64,000 nucleotides of DNA from Folioceros fuciformis. Lineage: Eukaryota; Anthocerotophyta; Anthocerotopsida; Anthocerotales. Each line of letters starts with the position of its first letter. Position 1 is the stretch's first letter. A program made the translations under genes and the position numbers. The stretch is taken from contig JBNGIO010006148.1 of the NCBI GenBank assembly GCA_049999805.1, positions 124,943 through 188,942 on the forward strand, written 5' to 3'. This document shows, one piece after another, positions 21,308-32,316 of this stretch. Below the pieces are notes generated by a model. The model was not told the DNA's origin, ran no database searches, and saw only the letters and a list, made by a program, of their open reading frames with translations.

Positions 21308-22847
21308 ATGGCAGGCGGCATGCGCATGCTGACATGCCTGCTCTTGATCCTCCTGTTTCAAGCGGCGGTAACAGTCGGCAACGACGAGATCGATGTAGAG
21401 CAGCTGGACTTGGACCCGAAGCGGGCAGTGGAGAGCTTCAAGACGGAGGCAGGCACAATTGAGGTGTGGGAAGCATACTCCCAGCCCCTCATCCTTCTCG
21501 CTGCTGTCGCCGCGTCGAAGCTCACTCTTTACTTCCGGAGCCTTGCGTTACCGGCGTACTCCGACTCCCCCAAGCTCCACTACGTCATCGAAGGTGATCG
21601 AACAATCTTCCATCATTTCAATTCAACATCAACAAGTCTTAGCCTGCATCCATGCCTCAAAGCTTTTCCGGACCAGATTGATGAAAACTTTCTTGCCTCC
21701 ACAAGCAGGGCAAGCGATCGTCGGGGTGGTGTTCCCGGGAGCTGATCTGCGCCAGTACGTCCGGAGCGTGAAAGCAGGCGACGTTGTGGCGCTGCCGGTG
21801 GGATCCGTCTCCTGGTGGCTCAACCCTGCCTCCTCCAACCTCGTCATCATCAGCCTCGGTGACACTTCCAAGGCGCACCGCACCGGCCAGTTCACGGACT
21901 CCCCTCTCGCGGGCCGCACCTCCGTCGTCCATGGCTTCTCTCCCGATTTCCTGGCTCAGGCTTGGGACGTGAATGAAACTCTACTGAAGCAGGTGGAGGA
22001 CAATCAGAAGGGGGATATCCTGGTGCAGCTCTCCGATCGTGATTACCGCAGCATTCTGGAAGCCGCGCCCGATCGTGTAGGCAACATTCCCGAGAACTCT
22101 TACTCCCCTGCGTATGGCGAGTTCATCTACAGCGCCAAGGACGCCAAGAAAGACCCCGACGTCAAGGGCGGGGGCAGAGTGGCCCCGATCACCAGCGATG
22201 TGCTCCCCATCCTCGAGCACATCCAGCTTGGTTCCGATTTGGTAGAGCTGGACCCGGTAAGTCTGCTGTACTCGGAATTGATGCCGTCACGATTACATGA
22301 AGCGTTCTTGATGAAATCGTGGCCATTTCTTAATCAAGCCATGGCCATGGATATCTCCAGGGCGGTCAGGTGTCCCCAGGCTACTCCGCAGACGCTGCAT
22401 TCCAGGTGACCTACATTGTGCGAGGGAGCGGGCACGTGCAGATCGTAAGCGACAAAGGCAAGCGGGTTGTGGACTTCCAGCTCACGGCGGGGGATTTCTT
22501 CATCGTTCCTCGCTTCTACATCGTTTCCAAGCGGGCAGGAGGCCAGGGATTGCAGTGGTTTTCAATCATCACCACACAGAAGTACTTCGACTTCTTGGAC
22601 GCTAAGCTTGCATTTCGTCCATGGACTCATTCATCGTGCTCGAAAATATTCATGTTCTATGTCAGCTAAGGGTTTGCGTTGTTGCGTACGCAGGCCGATC
22701 TTCACCAATCTTGCCGGCAGCTCTTCTATATTCAAATCACTCTCACCAGCAGTACTCCGGGCAGCACTGAATATAGACGGAGACGCGGAAAAGTCATTCC
22801 GCCAGAGTCACAGCCAAGATCCCGTCTTCTTCCCTCCGCTTAGCTAA
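21308..22847 (+). CDS. Two-cupin 11S-globulin-like protein with signal peptide, 4 exons
   Basis: Exons 21308-21593, 21709-22256, 22361-22581 and 22694-22847 join in phase to 402 aa. Both cupin barrels are clear and follow the plant group of small globulin-like cupins. Cupin 1 has ASKLTLYFRSLALPAYSDSP, LHYVIEGGQAIVGVVFPG, DVVALPVGSVSWWLN and LGDTSKAHRTGQFTD; cupin 2 has AAFQVTYIVRGSGHVQIVSD, GDFFIVPRFYIVSK and LQWFSIITTQKPIFTNLAG, and the end is DPVFFPPLS. Residues 1-24 form a Leu-rich hydrophobic signal peptide, which the Arabidopsis relatives I know of lack, so this copy is probably secretory or vacuolar (inference). Storage, desiccation or cell-wall roles are all possible. The His of canonical metal-binding cupins is not obvious. 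Confidence 0.9.
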
Positions 22848-24302
22848 AAAAATTCTGTTCCCAAAGCCGCGAGTTCTAGTCGGATCAACGTCAACATGGA
22901 ATCAGGCTTGTAAAGGAAAGAGGCAGGTCTGAGTGCCAGGGACTTGGTCCCTCGGCGAAGAGCTTTCACAATTCTCGGTTCTAAAGACGTGCTATATAAA
23001 CTTTGATTCCTGAATTCCTTGTCCTTTTCGGTGGTGCCTAAGCTGGTCAGACATGCAAGTGTGTTGTCTCCCGGCCATGAATCGAATCGTCTTGGAGGCG
23101 CTACGTGTGCTGGCTTCCTTCCAAAGGGCCTGGTTCGAAAGTTTCCGAAGACAATGGACGACCGCTCCTAACACAACCCCAAAGCTGCCTTTCCTCGAGG
23201 CGTTTCGGTCATTTACTCCTACACTGCAAAGCGCTTCCTTCACTCATGGCCGGCTACAAACAAACTAGGGAACTTGATTGTTGCACCTGACGATTAAAAC
23301 CACTCGACAGAGCACGTTGAGGGCTACGATATCCTAGAAGATGGCGTTCATGGTGAGGCGAGGGGAAGCAGGTTGTCTCTCCAACGTGGACGGAGAAAAG
23401 CAGAGACAGCAAGCCCGTAGGAAGGAACGGCATCCTCTATAATCAGTGACTCGCTATTTTCACTGTTCAAACTTTTGCATACTACAGCTCAAGATGGCAG
23501 GCATGCATGGGCTAATGAAAACCTTCCCTTCCAAGAACGTGAGAATGGCTCCTTCCTTCCGATTCGTGCTGGGAACGGAGGTCTTCACGTATTTCGGTGG
23601 TTTTGTCGAAACATGAGTCATCCAGAGTCTTCGTGATGCAATGTCCGTACAGTTCCTCGTTGCAGTTGTGATTTCAGACAAAAGGTCTGCGGCCTTGAGA
23701 AGAGCGTCCACCGCATCAGAAGCACATCATAGTGTCAGAACGTAAAAGGTACCTGCACCAGATTGGCGGCATGCCAACCTTCCAATAGAGGGAACACAAG
23801 TTAACCAGAGCATCTTGACGTTCACGATGCAGGCAGAGTTTCTGGTGCTGTCTCTGCCGCCAGAGCTGCTTTTCGAAACGACGTTCCAACTTGCCCTAGT
23901 ATTGCGTTGGGAACTGCGAATGCTTTTGTGTCCTCGGGTTACGCACATAGCAAATCCTGATCTCTGGCTGCTACTTGCTGATGTCTGCATCACTCCGCTC
24001 CAGTCCTCAGGGGTCACCCTCCGTCACTGTATCAGGATGGGTGGAACTATGACGTAACATAGCTTTTGACTCCTGACCCCTTCTGCTCATTGGCTGAGAC
24101 CAAAGATATCCAGCATACAAGTGCTATGCCTGCCGTCCACAACTCGTCCTGGACGCCATTCTCTTACGATTTTCGCATGATTTTTAAAGTATGCCAGTCC
24201 CTCTAACCTCTTTGGGACGCAATAATGAAATGGGTGAAGAATATGGCTGGGGATGAAGAGGCACACGAAGGAATGAAACGACTAGACACCGAAACTCTTT
24301 CT
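22848..24302. other. Intergenic region without recognised genes
   Basis: Several short ORFs occur on both strands, the longest about 96 codons, but none resembles a family or shows splice-supported continuation. It includes the 3' flanks of the cupin gene (+) and the PPR gene (-). Confidence 0.4.
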
Positions 24303-27300
24303 TCATTCAGAAAATGCATGCTGGTCCTGGAGCCTTGCTTGACTCTTGTTGTCCCCGACCAAAAAACTATGCACAACCCCGTCCATGTCTGTCCACCAGC
24401 TCTGACCCGGCTGTTTCCATGCCCCCACTCTAACTCTCCTCTCCTGCATCTTCAGAGCCTGCTCCCACATCTGCATACCATTGTATATGTTGGACATCAA
24501 CGCATATGCTGCAGGATCTTTTCGTTCCAGTGATAATGCTTGGTAGAAAACACAGCATCCCACCTCCAAATTGCTCCACTTCCGACAAGCCCCCAAGAGA
24601 GCATGCCAAACCACAGTGTCAGGTGCTACAGGCATTGTCTTCACCAATGCCAGAGCCTCATCCAGTCGGCCTGCTCGGCCCAAGAGATCCACCACGCAAC
24701 TGTAGTGCTCCAAGCTGGGGGTTATGCCGTAACGTGTGCTCATAGACTCCAAGCATTCTTGCCCCTTGTGTAACAGGCCAGTATGACTGCATGTCACTAG
24801 TACACCTAGGAGCGTGATGGCATCTGGCTGTATGCCATCCTCTCCCATTCTGATAACCAAGTCGAAGACCTCATCACTGTCTCCTTGTTGGCTGTATCCT
24901 AGAATAAGCGCATTCCAGGCAACCACACTCCGTTCAGGTAATGCACCAAACACCTGGCGTGCATCAGCCATGCTTCCAGACTTTCCATACATGTTTATCA
25001 AACTGTTCGCTACAACGAAATCAGCTTGAAGCCCTTGTTCTTCGATCTGAGCGTGGAGGTATCGTCCAGGGTGCAAAGCTGCCATGGCTGCGCACGCCTT
25101 TAGGAGGTGCACAAATGTAGTGGAGTCAGGTACAGCCATGGCATCTGCTTGCATAGCACTGTAGAGATAGAGGCCTTCCTGCCCCATTCCCTGCTGGGAA
25201 TACCCAGCAATCAAAGCATTCCAAGCCACCACACCTTTATCAGAAAGCCCCTCAAACACTGTCTGAGCGTCCTCCAGGCTGCCGCACTTTGAGTACATGT
25301 CGACCAGTGTGTTGCCAACAAACGCATCAGTATGATATCCTCGTTCCCTGATTTCGGCATGAAGCTGCTTACCCTTCTCCAGAGCTGGGGTGCCCACACT
25401 TGCACATGCCTGTAGAAGGGACACAAATGTCACGGAGTTGGGCACAGACGTGCCTTCTTCTTGCATCGCACTGTAAAGATCCAGGGCTTCCTGCCCCATA
25501 CCCTGCAGGACACACCCTGATATCAAGGCATTCCATGTCACCACATCTTTCCTCCTCTGCCCCTCAAATACACAATGAGCATCTTCCAAGCTCCCACACT
25601 TTACATACATATTAACCACACTGTTGGCCAAAAAAACATCACCTTGACAACCTCGCTCTATGATCTGTGCATGAATCTGTTTTCCCTTTTCCAAAGCTGG
25701 GGTGCCCACACGTGCACATGCCTTTAGGAGGCACACAAATGTGACCTCATTAGGTGTGGCAATGCCTTCTTCTTCCATGGCACTGAAAAGACGGAGAGCT
25801 TCTTGGCCCATCCCTTCTCGGGAATAACCTGCTATCATAGAATTCCAGATTACCACGCTTGTCCGGTAACATCCCTCAAAAACTCTTTCAGCGTCTTCTA
25901 AGCTACCACATCTTGCATACATATTGATCAAACTGCTAGCAACAAACACATCAGCTTGGAGCCCCTGTTCTGCAATCGCTGTGTGCAGCTGCTTCCCCTT
26001 CTCCAATCCTGGGTAGCCCAAATTCGCACATCCCTGCAGGAGGCACACAAATGTCACGGAATCTGGTGCAGTCAAACCTTCTTCTTGCATTGCACTGTAG
26101 AGACGAAGGGCTTCCTTCCCCATGCCCTGCTGGGAACAACCTGATATTATAGCATTCCATGTCACCACATCTTTTTGATCAAGCCCCTCAAACACACTCC
26201 GAGCATCTTCATAGCTGCCACACTTTCCATACATGTTCACCAAACTGTTGGCCACATTAACATCAGACTCGTGACCCCCTTCTCTAATTAGTGCATGTAG
26301 CTGCTTCCCCTTCTCCAATGCAGGGTTTCCCACACTTGCACACGCTTGCAAAAGGCACACAAACGTGATGGGGTCAGGTTCAGCAATCCCTTCTTCTTGC
26401 ATAGACTGGTAGAGACGAAGGGCTTCCTGGCCCATGCCCTGCTGGGAATACCCACCTATTAAGGAGTTCCAAGTCACGACATCCTTTTCACCAAGTCCGT
26501 CAAACACCCTCTGAGCATCTTGCAAGCTGCCACACTTGGCATACATGTTCACCAAACTGCTAGCAACAAACGCATCAGCCAGATGTCCTCCGTCTTTCAT
26601 TTGTGTATGGAGCTGCTTCCCCGTGTTCAGCGCCAAGGTGCCCACATTTGCACATGCCTGCAGGAGGCAAACAAATGTCACAGAGTCAGGTACAGGCATA
26701 CCTTCTTCCATATCACAGTAAAGAGAAAGGGCTTCCTGGCCCTGGCCCTGCTTGACATACCCTGATATCATGGCATTCCACGTCACCACATCTTTTAGTT
26801 CAAGGCCCTCCCACAGTCTGTGAGCTTCTTCCAAACTGCCAAGCTTTGCGTACATGTTCACCAAACTGCTGACGAGAAACGCATCAGATTCATGTCCCAC
26901 GTCTCTAATTTCCGCATGAAGTTGCTTCCCCTTCTCCAAACCTTCCTTACCCAGACTTGCACATGCCTGCAGAAGGCAAACAAATGTCACAGGATCAGGT
27001 ACAGCTATGCCCTCTTCTTGCATGACACTGTAAAGACAAAGTGCTTCCTGGCCCAAGCCCAGCTGGGCATACCCTGATATCATGGCATTCCATGTAACCA
27101 CATTTTTTTCATCAAGTCCCTCGAACACTCTTCTAGCATCTTCCAAGCCACCACACTTGGCGTACATGTTCACCAAACTGCTGGCTACGAACACATCAGC
27201 ATCATGTCCTAGATCTCTAATTTGTGCATGAAGCTGCCCCCCCATCTCCAAAGCTGAGGAGCCCACACTTGCACATGACTGCAGGAGGCAGACAAATGTC

Positions 27301-28838
27301 ATTGCATCGGGTACAGTCATTCCTTCTGCTTGCATAGAGCTGTACAGTCGAAGTGCTTTGTGGCCAACGTCTTCCTGGGCATATCCAGATATCATAGCAT
27401 TCCACGTCCCCACATCTTTCTGACCAAGTCCCTCAAACACTCTCTCAGCTTCTTCCACGCTCCCACACTTTGCATACATGTTCACCAGACTGTTGCTTAC
27501 AGACACATCAGCTTGGTGTCCTTGCTCTATAATTTGTGCATGAAGCTGCTTTCCCTTCTCCAGCGCTGGCGTACCTACACTTGCACATGCCTGCAGGAGA
27601 GACACAAATGTCCCGCAATTGGGTTCCACTACGCCATCTGCTTGCATATCCCTGTAAAGACGAAGGGCTTCCTGGCCCATTCCCTTTTGAGAATATCCTG
27701 CTATCATAGTATTCCACACCACAACATCTTTCTTAACAAGTCCATTGAACACTTCCTGGGCGTCTTCCAAGCTGCCACACTTGGCATACATGTTCAACAA
27801 ACTGCTGGCCACAAACACATTGGCCTGATGTCCTCGTTCACAAATTTGTGTATGAAGCTGCATCCCCTTCCCCAACGCTGCGCTGCCCACACTTGCACAA
27901 GCCTGCATGAGAGAAATATATGTCACAGAATTGGGGACGGCCACACCCTCGTCTTGCATAGAGCTGTAAAGATGCAGGGCTTCCTGACCCATGCCCTTCT
28001 GAGAATACCCTCCTATCATCGCATTCCACATCACCACATCTTTCTCACCAAGTCCCTCAAACACTCTTCGGGCGTCCTCCAAGCTGCCACATTTTGCATA
28101 CATGTCCACCAAGCAACTACCAACAAATGCATCAGACAAAATGCCACTAACCAGTATATCAGCATGCACCTGCTGCCCAGCTTTTAAGTCCGATCCCCTT
28201 GCACACGCCTGAAGGGCTGTCACAAACACATGACCATCTGGCTTAACACTTGACCTCCGCATCTCCTGATACCAATGAATGGCCTCTGCGTATCGCCCCT
28301 GCTTAACATTTGCGGATATAATGGAAGACCACATAAAGGCATCTGGTTCAACGGCCATGGTGAGCACATCCACCGCCTCCTGCCACATGCCATGAGAAGC
28401 ATACATTCTCAGGATGTGGTTGCCCAGGAACGTATCCGACTCATACCCAGTTTTCACAATGAATGCATGGACACGGCGACCCAGAATAAGATCCTTCTTC
28501 CCCACACATCTCTTCAGGACTGTATACAATAGTGACCTGGAAATACACCATTCTGCCTCTACCAAAACTCCCAAAGCCTGGACGGCCTCCGTGACATGGC
28601 CCTGCTGGCACAACCTGCTCACGGCTCCAGGCACTAATTCCCTTTCGTCCCCGGCACACTTGGTGCAGCGCCTCGCAGCTTCCATGTTTGCCGACAACTG
28701 GCTCCCCCAAGCCATGCGACGGGGAGCTCTTCCAAGAATGCCTTCCACCCCACGGCATTGTTGGGTCCAGGTAATATGCCTCCACAACGGGCCCGGAAGC
28801 CACTGGTGTGACTCCAATTCAACATTCCAGGCCGCCAT
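24303..28838 (-). CDS. Giant intronless PLS-class pentatricopeptide repeat protein, E-type
   Basis: A single open frame of 1511 codons from the first ATG (28838); the frame is open 18 codons further. PPR proteins of the PLS class bind organellar RNA one base per repeat and, with E/DYW domains, direct C-to-U editing. After a non-conserved N-terminus of about 70 aa, P, L and S motifs run almost to the end. Thirteen P-L-S triplets can be counted by their MYAKCGS-like hallmark; triplets 2-11 are nearly identical, with recurrent SLVNMYAKCGSLEDA, VFEGLGEKDVVTWNAMISGY, QGMGQEALRLYSAMQEEG, VTFVCLLQACASVG and ALEKGKQLHAQI. The C-terminus has VVDLLGRAGRLDEAL, then E/E+ sequence (PGQSWWTDMDGVVHSFLVGD) and stops without a DYW deaminase, so a partner deaminase would be needed for editing. 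Typical members are 400-900 aa. Organelle targeting is expected but no clear transit peptide is visible. Confidence 0.93.
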   Translation of the reverse strand: MAAWNVELESHQWLPGPLWRHITWTQQCRGVEGILGRAPRRMAWGSQLSANMEAARRCTKCAGDERELVPGAVSRLCQQGHVTEAVQALGVLVEAEWCISRSLLYTVLKRCVGKKDLILGRRVHAFIVKTGYESDTFLGNHILRMYASHGMWQEAVDVLTMAVEPDAFMWSSIISANVKQGRYAEAIHWYQEMRRSSVKPDGHVFVTALQACARGSDLKAGQQVHADILVSGILSDAFVGSCLVDMYAKCGSLEDARRVFEGLGEKDVVMWNAMIGGYSQKGMGQEALHLYSSMQDEGVAVPNSVTYISLMQACASVGSAALGKGMQLHTQICERGHQANVFVASSLLNMYAKCGSLEDAQEVFNGLVKKDVVVWNTMIAGYSQKGMGQEALRLYRDMQADGVVEPNCGTFVSLLQACASVGTPALEKGKQLHAQIIEQGHQADVSVSNSLVNMYAKCGSVEEAERVFEGLGQKDVGTWNAMISGYAQEDVGHKALRLYSSMQAEGMTVPDAMTFVCLLQSCASVGSSALEMGGQLHAQIRDLGHDADVFVASSLVNMYAKCGGLEDARRVFEGLDEKNVVTWNAMISGYAQLGLGQEALCLYSVMQEEGIAVPDPVTFVCLLQACASLGKEGLEKGKQLHAEIRDVGHESDAFLVSSLVNMYAKLGSLEEAHRLWEGLELKDVVTWNAMISGYVKQGQGQEALSLYCDMEEGMPVPDSVTFVCLLQACANVGTLALNTGKQLHTQMKDGGHLADAFVASSLVNMYAKCGSLQDAQRVFDGLGEKDVVTWNSLIGGYSQQGMGQEALRLYQSMQEEGIAEPDPITFVCLLQACASVGNPALEKGKQLHALIREGGHESDVNVANSLVNMYGKCGSYEDARSVFEGLDQKDVVTWNAIISGCSQQGMGKEALRLYSAMQEEGLTAPDSVTFVCLLQGCANLGYPGLEKGKQLHTAIAEQGLQADVFVASSLINMYARCGSLEDAERVFEGCYRTSVVIWNSMIAGYSREGMGQEALRLFSAMEEEGIATPNEVTFVCLLKACARVGTPALEKGKQIHAQIIERGCQGDVFLANSVVNMYVKCGSLEDAHCVFEGQRRKDVVTWNALISGCVLQGMGQEALDLYSAMQEEGTSVPNSVTFVSLLQACASVGTPALEKGKQLHAEIRERGYHTDAFVGNTLVDMYSKCGSLEDAQTVFEGLSDKGVVAWNALIAGYSQQGMGQEGLYLYSAMQADAMAVPDSTTFVHLLKACAAMAALHPGRYLHAQIEEQGLQADFVVANSLINMYGKSGSMADARQVFGALPERSVVAWNALILGYSQQGDSDEVFDLVIRMGEDGIQPDAITLLGVLVTCSHTGLLHKGQECLESMSTRYGITPSLEHYSCVVDLLGRAGRLDEALALVKTMPVAPDTVVWHALLGACRKWSNLEVGCCVFYQALSLERKDPAAYALMSNIYNGMQMWEQALKMQERRVRVGAWKQPGQSWWTDMDGVVHSFLVGDNKSQARLQDQHAFSE
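25020..28140 (-). repeat. About ten near-identical ~310-bp coding units in the PPR gene
   Basis: Each unit encodes one P-L-S triplet of about 102-104 aa. Similarity is visible in the DNA as well as the protein, for example repeated CTTCTTGCATNNNACTGTANAGA and GGCTTCCTGGCCCATNCCC blocks at regular spacing. Confidence 0.9.
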
Positions 28839-29004
28839 GGCCACCGGGAGCTGGATTGATGCAAGAGAAGCAAGCTGACCATAGTGAGCCAAACCACAGT
28901 GAGTTAACTAACCACAGTGATATATGTTGCAAGTCTATATATCTGGGAGGGAAGAACTTAATTTCACGTTCTGTATGTAGTGGGACTTGTTGCGGGGGAC
29001 GATC
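28839..29004. promoter_or_regulatory. Short divergent promoter region between PPR and eIF4E
   Basis: Only 166 bp separate the two start codons. A TATA-like CTATATAT lies about 65 bp before the eIF4E ATG. Three copies of an ACCACAGTGA-like element occur at 28880-28925. Both core promoters must be packed here unless the 5' UTRs are spliced. Confidence 0.5.
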
Positions 29005-30149
29005 ATGGCGGAAGTCTCTAAGGCGCAAACCGAGAACGTAGCCGTAGGCAAGCCGGAAACCGAGGTGGAAGATGGTGAGGTCGTCAGTGCTACTGCACAG
29101 CTATCTACCGTGCCGGATGCTCCCAAGAAGCATCCTCTCGACTCACCGTGGACCTTCTGGTTCGACAACCCGAACGGCAAGCAGAAACAGAGCACATGGG
29201 GAACGTCTCTGCGACCCGTATACACTTTCGGCACGGTAGAAGACTTCTGGTGGTAAGGCTGCCGAATACCGTGCTCTGGGATGGTGGCTGTAGCTGGAAC
29301 TGTGTGTAGACAGCAGTTCTGACGCTTGTTGTATCCGCCTTGAAGCCTGTACAATAATATGTTGCAACCGAGCCGGCTTGTCGCGGGCGCTGATTTCCAC
29401 TGTTTCAAGTATGGCATTGAGCCGAAATGGGAGGACCCTAAATGTGCTAGCGGAGGCAAGTGGACTGCAAGTGCTCCTCGGAGCAGTAAGACAAACCTTG
29501 ACACCTTCTGGCTCCACACGGTACGTTGTTGTGGATTTAGGGTTTGATGACAGTCGAGTGACACCGGCTGGGCTTCTTCTGTGCGTGCACCTTGTGGCCG
29601 GACATTGTGAGCCATGCTTTAGGGTTGGGGTTGGCTACAGAGGAAGATGCCTCTCCCGACTAGCAGGTTATGGATGATGCTTCTTGTGCTTGATCGGACA
29701 GCTGTTGGCTATGATCGGGGAGCAATTTGACGAGGGTGAAGAGATCTGCGGGTGTGTTGTGAGTGTGAGGGCGAAGCAAGATAAAATTGCTCTGTGGACG
29801 AAGAATGCTCAGAACGAAACAGCACAGGTGCGTGAAGCTCTGTTCTTTGTTTTTCCCGAAATCTAATCTTGCCTCGTGGGGAGCGATGAGTCAGGTCTGG
29901 TGTCATGACCTGACTGTCTATTGTTCTCCAGGTGAGTATCGCGAAACAATGGAAGGATCTTCTGGATTTCAGTGAGAAGATTGGGTTCATTTTCCATGTA
30001 CGTGACAAGCCGATTCCGAAAAGCTAATGCTGCATTGCCAAGTTGAGATGGCTTGGGGAAGTTTCTGCGGCTGTTCTCATTAGGTGTGTATGTGCCAGGA
30101 TGACGCCAGGAGACAGGACAGACAAGCGAAGAACCGATACACAGTTTAG
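29005..30149 (+). CDS. EIF4E: Eukaryotic translation initiation factor 4E (cap-binding), 5 exons
   Basis: Exons 29005-29252, 29346-29520, 29702-29827, 29932-29997 and 30099-30149 join in phase to 221 aa, a usual eIF4E length. It binds the mRNA 5' cap and, with eIF4G, recruits the 40S subunit. The N-terminal 40 residues are acidic and variable. The core begins [14 protein letters not shown], continues [20 protein letters not shown] and CLYNN, and contains [42 protein letters not shown] and the end RNRYTV-type tail (KNRYTV). The cap-stacking Trp residues are visible in STWG, PKWEDP-type context and the third Trp in ALWTKN. Exon structure matches the canonical plant eIF4E pattern of five exons. 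Confidence 0.95.
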
Positions 30150-30989
30150 ATCGGCAGTTCACATGTCCCGGCAGAATTGTAGCGCGAGGGTTGGAGACTT
30201 TGTGAATGTCTTTCTCCCTTTTCGTCTGTTTGGAGGCGATGCGTTCTGGATTTGCTTTTTGGGGGCCATTATGACCTAATGCACATAAAGCTTGATCTTC
30301 CCGAAAGTGGTACACTTACTTCCAATTGGCTGCAGAGTCCAGTGGCTACCGCAAACCAACCGAGCCAGACGTGCATCGGTTGATACCACCATTGTTACAG
30401 TGCGAGGTTTCATCTGTTATTGTCAGCTTCTCTGGTAGGGTATAGGCTGGAGAATTTTGTTACGTGTTACTTCTCTTACTTTGTTGTATGAAGCTTTTCT
30501 CGTATACGAAAGCAATGCTTGTCTTATGTAAGAAAACAGTACTCGGTGAAAATTTTATCACGAATAAGAGATGGAAACCCAGCTAACCCTGCACAGTAAA
30601 ACGTGGGTCAAGTAAAGGATACTTTGAAAACTAGGAAACTGGCTTCCGGGATCTAGAAGACCTTCCGAAGCCGAAAACGCTTTGGGAACGAAGAAACTGA
30701 GTTACCCTAGCCGAAGAAGTTAGCTGTTTCCGACGTCGTGAAAGACACGAAGATACTCAAGACGCCGTATGTAAGTAAGGCACGAAGTTGCTCAAGATAT
30801 CCATCGATTCGACGCCGCCGTCCACCGGGGTTACTTACACTGAAGTAAAGACAGCCGATCGAACGCGACATCGGACCGAGACCACCCCATGGTAGTGAAA
30901 TGCTTAAGGAAGAGTAGGAACGTGGTGAACACTTTGTGGTGGTGAAGTGCTTGAGGAACAACAGGAAAGTGGTGAGCGATTTGGACGAG
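30150..30989. other. Intergenic region eIF4E to TSSC4
   Basis: No gene was recognised. At 30890-30960 a motif of about 50 bp (GTGGTGAA...TGCTTNAGGAA) is present twice, just upstream of the TSSC4 start. Confidence 0.4.
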
Positions 30990-32316
30990 ATGAGCGCCAT
31001 GGACAATTCCTTTAGAAGCAGAGTGCGGGAGGTGTTCGGGGCACTGGACGCTGGCCTTGCGCCCGCTTGGAGCGTCAGTGGCCTGGCACAGGCTCGCAGC
31101 AGCAGTGAAGGTGTAGTCGTTAAGCGTCTGAATGATTTGGACTCAGACGATGAAGAGGAGGAGGAAGAAGAAGAAGAGGGGGAAGAAGAAGAGAAGGATG
31201 GCAGGTCCAGAAAACGGAAACGGCCCGTATCTTTCGACCAGTTGAAGGTCGGGGTTGGGCGCGAAGAGGATCCGGAGCAGGAATTTGAGTATGGCAAGAA
31301 GATGATCGGCATGGACGACACACTTGACTTCGAGGTTGGTGAAGTTGCTCTGATTCTTCGTCCTTGTTTGCCGTTGATTGCTCGTAGCCCTAATTGTAGC
31401 TGAATGTGGCCTTTTGTCTTGGCTTGGTGACGGTGGTTCGCAGGAAGAAGAGGATGAATTTGACAGAGTTGCCGAGGGTTTGGATCGATCCATTCGCTGG
31501 TCGAACGAGGATAACCTCAGTCTCTTCGATGAAGGGACGGGTTTGCGTGATGGCCTCGGAATCAGTAATGCAGGAGGGAAACGTTCTTTCTCCGCCATGG
31601 CAGAGGATGGTGTATCTGGTGCACGTGAGTTGGATGGGGTTGCAGGACAAGAGGAGCCCCTGGCTACGAGGGCCTCCAAGGTCCCCCGCCTCAGCAGCAG
31701 GAGCTCCTCGGACTCCGCTATGCGTAACGCGGCTGGTAAGCCCCAGGCGGGGAAGAACGTCAGATTCGCTGTGGATGAGGAGAAGGCCAGTTCCCGTGGG
31801 CTAGGGTTACTGAGGTTGAAGGACAGCCTGCCCCCCAGAGACAGGTACAGCAAGGTTCCTGACCATGTGAGGAACCCCTCAAAGTACACGTGCTACAGCC
31901 TAGACTGGAGTGATGAGGACGAGGAGAGCACCAACAGAGCAGCCCTTCGAGATGTCCAGCTTACCAGAGCCCCCCAACAGCAGGGCGAGCCCGAGCCTGC
32001 TGCAGAGCGTCCCAGGTCCCTAATGTTCATCGCGAGGGCAAAGGCCACGGCTCCCAGGCCCACCATTTCCTCGTCACACACTCTGGATGACAGGAAGCGG
32101 GAGGGAATGGACGGTGGCAAGCCCTCCGTCGTCCTGGTTGCATCTCACCTTTCTGAGGAGCCAGGGCAGGAGCAGCCCCGGTTGCAAGGAGATGTGGAGG
32201 AGTCTGGCACGATGGAGGGCCTGGACAAGGGTGCAGATAGGGATAGAGCAGCTCGCAGATATCGGAATAGGATTGCTAGCGTAGCCACCGACAGTAGCGC
32301 CATGGACATCTGTTGA
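30990..32316 (+). CDS. TSSC4: TSSC4-like U5 snRNP assembly factor, 2 exons
   Basis: Exons 30990-31334 and 31444-32316 join in phase (DFE|EEED) to 405 aa. In animals TSSC4 binds U5 snRNP and PRPF8 during tri-snRNP assembly and recycling; plants have a conserved but little studied homologue. Family marks are SFRSRVREVFGAL near the N-terminus, the acidic run followed by KRKRPVSFDQLKVG, DEFDRVAEGLDRSIRW, and VPDHVRNPSKYTCYSLDWSD, the strongest signature. The rest is polar and probably disordered, with a run of about 18 acidic residues near position 60. The open frame extends 18 codons upstream of the chosen ATG without another ATG in reach. Confidence 0.85.

Noticed and set aside
24500-28880. Many plus-strand ORFs of 60-285 codons opposite the PPR gene, the longest at 27330-28187
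   Set aside because: They are antisense shadows of the repeated PPR coding sequence; their repeats mirror the PPR units.
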